Shown here piece by piece: positions 11,722 through 23,100 of a stretch of DNA of 64,000 nt (within the stretch, counting starts at the first letter, position 1; each line of letters opens with the position of its first letter). The notes under the pieces were generated by a model that was not told the DNA's origin, ran no database searches, and saw only the letters and a program-made list of their open reading frames with translations. The position numbers and the translations under genes were made by a program. Source of the stretch: Epiperipatus broadwayi (Eukaryota; Onychophora; Udeonychophora; Euonychophora; Peripatidae). Location of the stretch: positions 1,612,001 to 1,676,000 of the forward strand of contig JAQFVV010000180.1 of NCBI GenBank assembly GCA_028023455.1, given 5' to 3'.

Positions 11722-14489
11722 TTGTAATGGGCACACATGCCATTACATTATTTTAAAAAAAAAATTAAAGTATAAATGTTCACAAATGTAATGGTCAGAA
11801 ACGTGTGATTCGTTAGCATAGTGCAGAATTCGACCACCACACAGAACTGCAGCACCATCTAGGTAGTGAAGCCACCCGTAGTACTGAGTTTGAACATAGT
11901 TTATTGGTTCCACAATACAATCTATGAAAAAATGCATCTGATGCTACATTAGTAAATACTTCTTTAGGCACAGTGATCAGGGAGATGCAAGAGATTCAAG
12001 AATTTATTTTCGATTTAGCCAATAATAAGACTAATATTAAACATTTATATTTTACAGAATCAAGGAAATATTATATTGAATGGGTATCGAATAAATAAAG
12101 ACATAACGGCAGATGTATAGTTTGAAATTATTTATTTAAAACATTTTATACTAATCATCTAATTAATAATATTTTATTATATTTAAAATCTCAGTAGCGG
12201 TATTTCCGATACTGTTATACTTTACAAAGATATTTATTTATTTATTTAAAATACTTTATACGAAATCATTTAACCAATAATATTTTGTCACATTTAATAT
12301 CTCAGTAGTGGTATTTCCGATACTGTTATATTTTACAAAGATATATATATATTTATTTAAAATATTTTATACAAAATCTTTTAACCAATAATATTTTGTC
12401 ACATTTAATATCTCAGTAGCGGTATTTCCAATACTGTTATATTTTACAAAAAGATACATTTATGTGGCTGATGTAATCTAGTTACCGAAATTCTCAAGCA
12501 AGTATTTCAGCAGCATGCCTTTGGGACTTATATATTTGCAATGCAAGAGCCTAAAGTAGAATTAATAATAGTAACAGTGGACACATATTTATTTAATAAA
12601 AGAAGATATTTACTAATTACTATGGACAGACATTTATTTGAGAGTGAGTTATGTCATTAATGCAGAGACAGAGTTATATATTGAATAATAGAATTAATAA
12701 AAAGAAACACGTGATACGACTAGAAAGGCGATATGAAGGTGGCAGTATGTTAAAACTGCGAAGCTGTGAATGAGTTTAGAACAATGGGCTGGCATTTGCT
12801 GTAGGCCCAAAAAGGTAAGGTGTCACATACACATACCCAGGGGCAAGTGGTTCATGCCACAATTACTTCCTAGTGTGTGACAGTTGTCAAGTCCTATGGG
12901 AACAGTTATTTGTCCGCTTGTGTAGGATGACTGGGATTAATTTCAATCCTATAGAATCCAGAATATCCAAGGCTTATAATAGGTCATTGTATCTCCAAAA
13001 CATAACACATGTATAATCTACAGACTATTCTATTAAGATTTAAATATATTTTATAATCAGCCCTACATCATCAACATTTAATAAAGAACGTTTTTGACTC
13101 TCAAAGAAATGTGATTTATGGAATTATTACTTAAAAACTTAATAAAATATAAAACAATAGGTAAGCTGGGTGAGTATTAATAACTAATATGTCAGCCATT
13201 TGCTAAGTAGTAGACTCCTGCATTACAATCAATGAAGCATTGAATGTGTGTTGATTTATATGAAAATATTAAGTAATTTATAGAAGTAAATATTAATGAG
13301 GATTTGCAGGACACACATCCACTGTTTCAAGCAATCATGAATTTGCATTTAGAAAATTATGGAGATTTCCGAGCTGACCAGCCAACAGGAGTATATAACA
13401 AAATATTAATAGGTGGCTAGACAAAATGGCACCCATCTTGATTAAATCTATATGGCAAGATCCGGTCAGAAATCTTATGAGCATGCTACATTAAATAATA
13501 AAAAAAATTAAAGTTTGAAATACGTACTGAAGAAAAGATAGAATTAGGCAAGCTAGATTATTAAAAAAATTTATATAATAAATTAATAATTAAATTCATA
13601 GTTTTACAAATTAGATTTTTACAAGTTATATAGATAGTGAGCTATAGTGTGAAATTATTTAGAGAACTCTAGGGTTTGGGTACAGGTACCTGTTTTCTGA
13701 GAAGTTTTCAGATTCAGTAGCAAATTGTTCGTGATTTCAGAAGTAGCAGTTCTTTCCAGCATTTATATTATTCATTAATTTTAACGGCAGCAGCAGCTTT
13801 TTAATTGTTTGGGCAGCAGATCTTCTTGGTTGATATTATGGAGGGCAATGGGAAGAGCCGGCATATGATAGACCATCTCCAAGAGGAGAATAGTATGGGC
13901 ACTTTCTACTTGACCATACTGTGGTAGGTAAATTAATTTATGACTTTTGGAGACTCTCAACTGATCAAAAGCACAGCTAAAGTTTTAACTAAAAGTTCTG
14001 AGAAAATTCAAAATGTCCTCCTTTCTTTTATCTTATCTTTTTACTTTTGTTCGATTTTATTTTTGGATTCACTCATTTGCCCCGAGGAGAATCTATGCAT
14101 TCTTGTACGTTTAATTTATATAGAAAGCTGCATTTCTATTGTTCAAGTTTATTTTTACATTTACATTTTGTAATTAAAGATTTTAGGGAATTTTTCTTTT
14201 TAATTAATCTATTATCTCTCACCGACCGTTACTTTTTAAAATGTCAAAGACAAAAGGGAATATATAATTATTTTTACTTTTACTTAAATTACAATCAGAT
14301 TTCTAAAATTATTATTAAATATGAAATTTAAACACAGCAATAAATAACGAACTTTATAATTTAAAATAAATTGTTAAAATTATATATTTTTATATAATTA
14401 AAAAAGAAATACAAATTACATCATTTATTTTTATTTATTGCTTTAAATTTGTTATCGAAACATGTGTGTGTGTTTATGGTGGATTTTAC
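11722..14489. repeat. repeat-rich tract beginning at a (TA)n/TGTAATG junction
   Basis: The tract starts with TGTAATGGGCACACATG directly after a (TA)n run; this is followed by a second TGTAATGG at 11786 and by CAGCACCATCTAGG near 11848. It holds a three-copy tandem repeat (12131-12460), GC-richer non-coding segments (12730-12960, 13650-13940), and ends near a TTTTACA/(TA)n junction at 14489. LTR-like termini (TG…CA) are suggestive, but no gag, protease or RT is readable, and the exact limits are uncertain. The right border could instead be the CATTACA/(TA)n at 16929, with the Merlin element nested inside. Confidence 0.35.
12131..12460. repeat. tandem repeat, three copies of about 110 bp
   Basis: Three head-to-tail units at about 12131-12235, 12240-12351 and 12352-12460. 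Each runs from TTTATTTAAAATA through ATATTTTGTCACATTTAA and TCTCAGTAGCGGTATTTCC to CTGTTATATTTTACAAA. Units 2 and 3 are closest to each other; unit 1 is more diverged. No coding capacity. Sub-repeats of this sort are common inside LTRs and 5' UTRs of retroelements. Confidence 0.9.
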
Positions 14490-14639
14490 ATATATATATA
14501 TATACATTTTTAATATTGCTACACACAATTTGATACCAAAAAAGTTTAAATTTGGGTAGGATAGAGTGGTGAGTGAGAGACGATAGAAAAAGGTGAAACT
14601 TAAGATTCGAATGCGAATCTTACTGTTTCACAAATAAAA

Positions 14640-14815
14640 GTTATGAAATAAAGTTAGAATTAAAAATTGAAAAGTAAAAGTTTGCAAAAATGTATATATA
14701 TATATATCGCACAGATGAATAATTATTAAAAGAAAACTTTATTACAAAAAAAAAAAGTATTTTAAAACTAAATTTTAAGCAAAAACTTAAAAGATTTCAA
14801 GATGACTGTAACTTT
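14640..14815 (-). repeat. segment homologous to the 3' part of the LTR-like element at 25555-27843
   Basis: Read on the minus strand this stretch matches about 27600-27745. Shared blocks on the plus strand here are AGAATTAAAAATTGAAA, CGCACAGAT, AACTTTATTA and AAGTATTTTAAAACTAAATT. The order and spacing of the blocks are kept, so this is a second, reverse-oriented and partial copy of the same element family. Confidence 0.65.
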
Positions 14816-15190
14816 GAATTGAAATAAGTGGTGAATGAATTAATTTCTACTGAAACAAGTTTGCTTTGTAGTCAAATCTAAGAAAATGAAAAAAATAAAG
14901 TAATTAAAAATTGCATTTTTCAAAAAAAAAAATCATGAAAAATTAAAATTTTATCGTAAAAAAAAATATGTACATTTCTTTTTTTCATGCAAAATGATGG
15001 ACAGAAAGAAGTAATGCTCCTGGGTTTAAAATTAATTGATAATGTGCAAACTCAGTATTAACGGTAAACTTACACTGATGGGTTGGAGGCTAAAGCATGA
15101 TCTTAAGAGTTAAGTCCATTATTTCCTTTACAAATTTTACAGACTAAAGCCTGTTTAAACTATTTACTTATTAACTTTTATAAAATTAAG

Positions 15191-16283
15191 GGTAAAACTG
15201 ACTATTAGCGGCCACAACACTTCGCCCTCTATTTTTAAAAAACTGAACTATATTTTTTTTGTACTAAGTGTATCTAACTATAAATAAACTATATCTAACT
15301 ATAAATGTTTTTACATAAACGTTAATAACAAAAAAAATAAACTTACATTTTTATGCATAGTTTTGAGCTATGCACACGAGGAAATTCACGAAAATGGTGT
15401 CATGTTCATGCATACCCCTAAATGCAAATTCCTGCAGGTAGGATGGATAAAAGAAGTACAATTCATCAATCTCCACTATTTATGATTCAAACTACATTAT
15501 TCTTACTATGTAATTGTAAAGTATATCTAACTATAAATGTATTTTTTACATGAAGGTTAATAAATAAAATTTAAAAAACTTACATTTTTATGCGCATTTT
15601 TGCACTAGCTTATGTATCAAAACTTAACAAGTGTCACAAAAGAAGTCCCTGCTGTCAAAATTATGAACTATTTTTGCCATGTGTAATTTTTGCAGACAGA
15701 ATTTTTATCGCTTCTTTGGTTCCCCAAAATAAAATTTTAAATGTTGCAGCTGTTCTCGCAGAAAGCTGGAATACATGTTGCCTGCTTGAACAATTTCAAA
15801 CACCGGAATAAGAAGTGGGTCATTTTTTTCCTGAAGCCATCTGTCTTTGAACACCATTGTTGATATAACATTTTGTTGGGCAAATAATTTGTCAATGCAT
15901 TTTATTGTTCACGATCGAATGATCAGACTGGTGTCATTTTTTCGGGGAAGAATGTGCAACTTATTTTGACAGAAATCCAGCATTTGTCAGCAGATTTGAT
16001 GACAATGGTGAACCACAGATAGTGAAGATTGATGAATCGCACTTCTTTCATTCATCCTACCTGCAGGAATTTGCATTTAGTGCATAGCTCAAAAGTACGC
16101 ATAAAAATGTAAGTTTATTTTTTTTATTATTAACCTTTATGTAAAACATATATAGCTAGATATAGTTTATTTATAGTTAGATACACTTAGTATAGTAAGA
16201 TACACTTAGTATAAAAAAAATTATAGTTCAGTTTTTTAAAAATAGAGGGTGAAATGTTGTGGCCGCTAACAGTCAGTTTTACC
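15191..16283 (+). mobile_element. Merlin-type DNA transposon, defective, 8-bp target-site duplication
   Basis: A 1093-bp element flanked by the direct repeat AAATTAAG (15183-15190 and 16284-16291). The inverted termini begin GGTAAAACTGACTATTAGCG on the left and match the right end with few changes over more than 200 bp. Near the right end, a 54-codon open stretch (15923-16087) reads DWCHFFGEECATYFDRNP … GEPQIVKIDESHFFH. This is the start of an ISXO2-like DDE transposase domain, with IDES (16028-16039) holding the first catalytic Asp. Merlin transposases are of this type and make 8-9-bp duplications. Upstream (15590-15811) a 73-codon ORF with CHKRSPCCQNYE may be the eroded N-terminal zinc-binding part in another frame. 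The rest of the DDE domain is missing, so the copy cannot move itself. Confidence 0.8.
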
Positions 16284-16538
16284 AAATTAAGATTACTCAT
16301 TTGAATAATAACTTTTATCTTCATAATCACATTTTAGTAATAGACACATTCTTAAACCTTTATCCTTTTTTATACATATGAGATTATTATCAGAAGCAAT
16401 TTTTTTAAATTTAGAAACTTGTATATTGCAATCACAATTCATTGTATATTTAAAATTCTTTTTTTTTTACTTTTTTTACTAAATCCTTGCAAACTTTTAA
16501 ATCACATAATTTTTATCATAGAAAAAAAAACTTTTAAA

Positions 16539-16754
16539 TCACATTATGCCTAAGGAACTTTCAATGGCAGATTTCAATTCTAGATCACTATCTTTCCATT
16601 GGCCACCAACATATTTTGCACCAAGATTTAATATATATTTTTGTTGAAAATCAAGATAACCGCCAAATAAATTAATGTAATTATTATCATGAAACTGATT
16701 TTTAAAGCCTTTCTTAAACAAAAAATTAATTTTCCTATTAAATTTCTTACACAT
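16539..16754 (-). pseudogene. inverted N-terminal fragment of a Penelope-like element
   Basis: A 71-codon minus-strand ORF reading MCKKFNRKINFLFKKGF … FQQKYILNLGAKYVGGQWKD. The block 'KYILNLGxkyV' resembles the segment ahead of the RT in Penelope-like elements ('vlnLGxkFvP'). It is oriented head-to-head with the Penelope-like RT that begins near 17090 on the plus strand, as expected for a 5' inversion during target-primed reverse transcription. The fragment is short, so the family call rests mainly on this neighbour. Confidence 0.45.
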
Positions 16755-16864
16755 TCTATTGTAATATCAAATGGATAATCTTAATTTTATAAAAGTTTAG
16801 CATGAAATACGTATATTGGTGGTTATTTATATTTTCAACATGTGTGTAATCAGGTAAGTCAGCA

Positions 16865-16929
16865 ATATGAGATGGTATGGAGAGTTGAGACTCTTGTGAA
16901 AGTCTGAATTCAAATCCTGCATACATTAC
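16865..16929 (+). repeat. tRNA-like (SINE head or pseudogene) segment
   Basis: GATGGTATGGAGAG resembles an A box, an AGACT…AGTCT stem with a short loop (CTTGTGAA) resembles an anticodon arm, and ATTCAAATCCTGCAT resembles a B box (GTTCRANTCC with the first base changed). It is followed directly by CATTACA and a (TA)n run. The acceptor and D arms are poor, so this is not a working tRNA. Confidence 0.4.
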
Positions 16930-17089
16930 ATATATATATAGGTTTAAGCCTGTATAGTGTATTAAAAGTTAATAAGGTGAATATTAAAAGTTTACGTATT
17001 AAATGTATTAATATCATTTTAAAAAAAGCTAAAAATAGCATGTTGATAATTGGTCTTATTATATGATTTATTCCTCTACTGCAATGTGT

Positions 17090-18590
17090 CCTTATATATT
17101 TTCAAATGTAAAATTACATAAAGAGAAAAAACCATTACAATTAATGATTGATTTTGGGGTTGCATTTTATTATGAAACATCAATTAATTGAGAAAATGCT
17201 AAGGAAATTCTTGGTTTTGGTAAATATACAATATGTTCATCATTTGATTTTGTGATAAAATTAATGATGTTGATATTGATGTTTGTGATGTAATGTGTAT
17301 CTTTGATGTTAGTGAAATGTATGGATCAATTGATAGAATGGCTTCTATTGAAATAAGTACTAATGCATTACAGTTAAAAAATGTTAATGTTAAATTAATA
17401 AAATTTATTCTTGAAACATTAAGCTTTATTGATAAAAATATTTATGCAGTTTTTAAGCATGATTTTTTATAAAATGAGTAATGGCTGGCCAGTGAGTCTT
17501 TTTACAGTTGCCCAAATATATAATTTTGTAATATCTACATATGAAAAAAATATTTTGAAAAAAGAATGTTACGAAAAAAATACTACTTTATACTATTGAT
17601 ACATTGATGGTGTTTTTGTATGTGGAAAGTCAAATACTATTAAAGATTTTTTTGATGAATCAAATAATATAAAAGGCATAAATGGATTAAAACAGATGAA
17701 AATTTAATGTGTGTTCAATTTCTAGATCTTAAGATAACTAGAAACAGAGGATTATTATAGGACTATTAAACCAATAGCAAAAAGAGGCTATATTCCATAT
17801 AAACCAAGAGTACCAATGTCACATAAAATGGCAGGTTTGAAGTCCTTCTTGTTTAGACATGATAATCTTTGTAAATATTCATCAGATAAAGGTAAAAATA
17901 TTGAAATGTATTCTAATGAACTGTTAAATGTTGGATAGAATTATGATCATATTTATTATACTATTAAAAATTTTAATTCGAAATATAAATACAAAAATAA
18001 AAATAAGATTAATAATTGATGTTAATTCTTCTGATAATAAAATTTGGATATCAATACCATATATTTCATATCAACAGGGTTTCATAAGAAAAATTTATAA
18101 AGGTATGTGTGACATTGCATTTTATGCACCACCTTCATTAAATAAATTAATAAATAACTGTAAAGATAAAATCTTATTTACAAATAAAAATTGTATGATT
18201 TTTAAAAGAAGTGTAGGTGTGGTAGTGTATATATAGATGAGTCAAGATGCACATTAGAAAAAAGAACAAAAAAGCACTTGTTATTAAAAAGAGTTCAAAA
18301 TACAAAACAAAATTCTAAAGATAATGATAATTTATCAGCTTCTGTTTTTTATGACCATAATAAATCATGTATATATAGTTTTGATCTTAATTATAATAAT
18401 GTAAAAATATTGCAAACTGAAAGAAATAATAATAAAAGAAAAATCAAGGAAGCCATGTTAATAGATAAATACAAGTAAGACTTAATCAATAGGCAGGCAT
18501 CAAATATTAAGATTACAGAATTATGGGAAAATTGACCTTTCAAAGTATTAGTTGACAAAGACTACAAGGCTAGTTGAAAGTGCTCCTAAA
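17090..18590 (+). pseudogene. Penelope-like element, decayed RT plus GIY-YIG region
   Basis: Frameshifted translation gives the Penelope order of blocks. From about 17090: PYIFSNVKLHKEKKPLQ … CSSFDFVIK (family 'P.i.cnvKiHKp..PlrpIvs … nSfdFv'); at 17302-17334: FDVSEMYGSID (RT motif A); at about 17470-17520: SNGWPVSLFTVAQIY ('GxPmGspLSpxlAxiYm'); at 17600-17626: YIDGVFVCG, the catalytic motif C with the second Asp changed to Gly; then KPIAKRGYIPYKPRVP … HKMAGLKSFLFRH, typical of the Penelope thumb. The C-terminal endonuclease part is recognisable near 18200-18480 (SCIYSFDLNYNNVKILQTER, then NNNKRKIKEAMLIDKYK). Several stops and frameshifts make it dead. Confidence 0.8.
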
Positions 18591-19793
18591 TGATGTTTAT
18601 ATTTTTTTTTTAATAAATTTTAATTACTGCATTTTCTAATACTTATTTATAAGTTTATATATATATATTGTAACAGACCACATGTTACTCAATGGAGCTT
18701 ACATGATGGACACCAAATTATAACCAATGACAATATGCATTGTATTATTAAACATCTATTCATAAGCACATGTAAATATCAGGAGCTTAATGTTCTAATT
18801 AAACGTGTATCACATTAATAATGTTCAAATTTGAACAAACCAAGTTATAATAGTTAATATGGTCAAATATCAATCTTAACGTACACAGCTATTAACTTTA
18901 TAACAACATAAAATCAGTATCTCCTTAGTTAAATAACAAATTGTAATAATGGATATCTGACAAATAATAATTTAAACTTACAAAATAACATCCAATTATA
19001 ATAGCCCTTATTTGCTCTAAATGTACTGAAATATTTATGCCCTAAAAATTATTATTTTAGTTCAAATATAATTTTACATAAGGTAAATGACTATTAAAAT
19101 TTTGATAATGATCTTAGTTGCCAAACCTATAACTATAATACAACACTTAATCTATTTCAATCCAAAATAATACTTTAAGTTGGATAAGTTAAAATATGTG
19201 TATTCTATTGAAATACCCTATCAGAGATAATACTAGGTTAATGATTATCTTAATATCTATAAAGTTACATTAGCCCACTATGAGTTTGTATAATGATATA
19301 TTTAACATAATAAAAATAATAATAATAGTATTATCTCTTAAATTTATATTCTTCAAAGGAATTATTTATTCCTAAATTAAAATAATTTAGATGAACTAAA
19401 ATAAAATTGATCATTATCAATCTATCATATATAAAGTATCAAAATATCACTCATGATTTTGCTGACATCTAATTAAATTAAGTGTATTATCAATATCTAT
19501 TTAAATAAAGTCAACCGTCATAAGAAATTTAGATTTTTGTATTTTAATGTTTTATTATATGTATGTGTGCATGATTTATACATCATATGATTTAAGTAAT
19601 TTTTTTACAGAGCAAATAGATTTATTCCAAAGTGTTTAACAGTAAATGTAGAAATCAAATAAAAAGAATTTGTATCATTATCACAAGTAGTTACCCTAAG
19701 CTTTAAATTTAAGCCTAAGTAAAACTTATTTTAACATTTCACATCAAAAATTTATTACTGAAATTTATACTTCTTGTTAGCTGTCTCTATTAC
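18591..19793. other. intron sequence with one (TA)n/TGTAAC junction
   Basis: TGTAACAGACCACATGTTAC, nearly self-complementary at its ends, follows a (TA)n run near 18668. It resembles other such junctions in the window, but no matching right border is evident. The remainder to the exon is AT-rich without genes. Confidence 0.4.
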
Positions 19794-19949
19794 CTGCAAA
19801 TCGAGGAGCAATATCTAGTTGATTGACTGATGCACCAGCTGAATTCAATGAGTTAAAAACCATGCACATACAAAATGCTATAATGGCTCCTACATAGTTA
19901 CAACCCATAAAAACAACTAAAATGAGACTTCCTGCTTGCAAGGTATGGG
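19794..19949 (-). CDS. SLC17-family transporter, internal exon (TM9-TM10 and NQLDIAPRFAG motif)
   Basis: Third exon, 156 nt. Acceptor TTTTTTAG/CC and donor GCAG/GTAAT; it begins and ends in phase 1 (two bases complete the incoming codon, one base is left over). It encodes AHTLQAGSLILVVFMGCNYV, a second hydrophobic stretch and then SAGASVNQLDIAPRFAG. The last block is the most diagnostic SLC17 motif (family form about 'sGfxvNhlDIAPryAg'). Together with the next exon it spells APRFAG-T-LYGYTNS. The intron upstream (19950-41245) is 21.3 kb, and a long AAT tract begins only about 30 bp before this acceptor. There is no stop and no frameshift. Confidence 0.93.
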
Positions 19950-19981
19950 CTAAAAAATTCAAAAGATATAATGTTTTCTAT

Positions 19982-20108
<127 letters not shown>

Positions 20109-23100
20109 ATCAATAACAATGAGAATAATAATAATGAATATAATAATAGCAGTTATCTTCATTTTTTTAGAAACATCTATTGAAAAGATCAATAAATACC
20201 ATATAATATAGTGCCATAAAATCTCCACATCTGGACAATTTTTTGTACTTTTACATCTGGTACCCTTTGATTACTCAAGTTTACGATAGATGACCCCAGA
20301 GTGCAATAAAAATAACTGCTCTTAGATGTCTATGAGAAGTCATATAATATTGTTGTTGATAATTAGACATAGTTTTTTTGTTAATTTTAATATTTATATT
20401 GATCAGCATAGGAAAAAAAATGTTAGTTTTACTTCAAACTATATAATGCACAAATTGTTCTACTTCTTTTGATATTCTGCACTAAAGCTTTTTTACCATT
20501 AAATTTTTTTTATGATTGAAAACTTCTATTACTATATTATAATATTTTTGTAAAGTTCATTGTATTAATATTTTTCCCAATGATGCATTAAAATAAGATT
20601 TATTTTTTTTTTGGATTTCACATTTTGAACAAAATTGACCATATCATTCTAAATTTCAGTTCATCCAATTTTATTAAAAATAAAAAAAAATTCTATATTT
20701 TTGCTTGAATAATTGTGATTTCAAAATAATACCATGTTTACATCTTCTTTGGATTTGATCTTATTTTTACATTTATCACATTTATCAGAATGTCATATTT
20801 TTATTAATAATGCAAGTCTTAAAAATAGATGGCTGCTATATTCTTAATGGTTTTTGTTACATAGAATAGTGGATGTATGCTGCTTATTGACAACTTGTTT
20901 CTACTCTACCCACATATACATACATATTGAAATGAATGTTTTATTTTGGTGTAATCCATATGGTATTCTATATGTTGTAAGTAGGTTTTCAGAGTTGTAA
21001 GAGATCCTAACATAATATATATTCAGAAGTTTTTGAATAATATTATACAAAATAAAACAATTGGTTTAAAATAAAGTAGGTAATATGAAATTGTTAGAAT
21101 AAATTATTAAAGATCATATTGTAAAATAATATCAAACAATGTAATAGGTTTAAAAAATATTTAAATTTAAGTGACACTGATAAATTATATAAATTCTGTT
21201 AAAACTTTTTCTTATTAAAGAATATGTGGAATAAATTGCAAAACAATTCAGTTAAAAATAGATTTTAATAAATAAATTAAAAATAAGTTTAAAAAAGATT
21301 AAGCCAGTTTCAATATAAGGTTCAAAAGCAAAAAAAAATTCAGGCAGTTTAATAATTGCAGTGTTTTGCAAGTTCAATCGATTAAATAATAAAAATGTTT
21401 TAAAATTCTTGTAATTAAAATAAAATCTGGTCATAAACAAGTCAAAAATAAAATATTAAAGGTGTTAAAATAAGATTAAATGTGTAAAAAACACTATCCA
21501 AGGGTGTTAAAAACCAAGATTTAATCAAGTTACAATAAAATCTGAAATTTTTACTTTATTCACCTGCAACAAACCTTCATTATGATGACTGAGTAGGAAA
21601 AAAACTGTCAACTGCTGAAATCTACTCTGGATCACTGATGGACCCAAATAAGCTATATATTTGAAGGAATCTATAATTATAGTGAAGAAAAAATGAATAA
21701 ACTTCAAATTTCAAAGACAAGATTGTTAAAGGACATTATGGTAACTTACAAATGGAATCAATTAATATTTGCCATTATGAGAGAAATCAGTCTGGTTTCA
21801 GAACTTCTGCATTGTAAGTTTAAAAAAAATTGTTTACACTCTTATCCTAGTGTATTAACCATTTTATGTTTAAATTTAAATTATATTTAATATTAACAAA
21901 CGTTTTATATTTATTGATCAAAGCAAGAATTTTTTTAAAAAATCAGTTAGTTATGTTTTAAAGCAACGGAAGTTAAAAAAAAAAAAGATATTTGTATAAA
22001 AAAATTGTTTGATCTTGTCTATATAGAGGTTATGATTTGTTAACAATTTTCTGAAAAAGTTTTCTTTAATGTGAAATTATCAGATAAATAATCAAAATGG
22101 TAATATTTTCTTTAAAATAAATGTGCAATCTTGTAAAATATTTAAAGTGTTCAAGTATTAAAAAAGAAAGATGAATCCAATATACTGATTGATATTTACA
22201 TTAAAGGTTTATTTTGAAAATTTAATGAAGTCCATTTATACATGAATTAGCTTTTAATTCGATTGCTGTGATTTAAATTTTATGTAACTTAAAACTTATT
22301 ATGTTTATGCAATTACTACATTCATGTTAAATTCTTTATTATTATTACACAATATCTATATGGTTGATTGTCATGTTTTGTTCTGTAAGTTTGGTGGTCA
22401 GTTCCTAAGAACTACCACATTTAATTAAGGAATGTTATTTATAAATCAAGGTCAGATTCAAAGAAACATAATTAATTTATTATTGTTAAATTGAGATTCT
22501 GACATTTTGTGGATTGGCCATACATATGATTGAATTGGGGCCATATTAAAGGTCAGGAATTTACTGTGGAAAATGTGCTTAATCATAAATAAAAAGGTTG
22601 TATTATAAGGTTTATTTGAAAGATAAATGTTTAAAATTTAATTTAGATACATCTGAAACACATTACAAATAACTATTGTTTTCAACCTTGTGTGTGAACT
22701 AAAAAACAAAACAAAAAAGAAGAGAAAAAAAGAATGAAAAAATGGTTTTATACAAATGATTTATTTATCTGACAATTAAAATATTTTGTAATAAATTATT
22801 GTTTTGTTATTGGTTTAAATAATACATTAACTTCTTTATATGTAATACTGACTGGTTTGTATATTTATCCCATGTTCATTTCATCAGGAGTAAGTTATGT
22901 TCTGCTGGATCTAAATAGTAGCTGTGTAAAGGTTATCATCATCACAATAAAAAATATTTTCAAAGATTATTTATATATGTATGTATCATATATGTACCAG
23001 TCTACTTCCTGGTGTATAATGACAGGTAGTGCCCTAATCAATTAAAATAAATGTAAATAATTAAAACATGTATGAGCTGATTATTAAAGAGTAACATTCA

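Noticed and set aside
12820-12882. TGTCACATAC … GTGTGTGACA as a tiny inverted-repeat element
   Set aside because: 10-bp imperfect ends with no target duplication; insufficient evidence.
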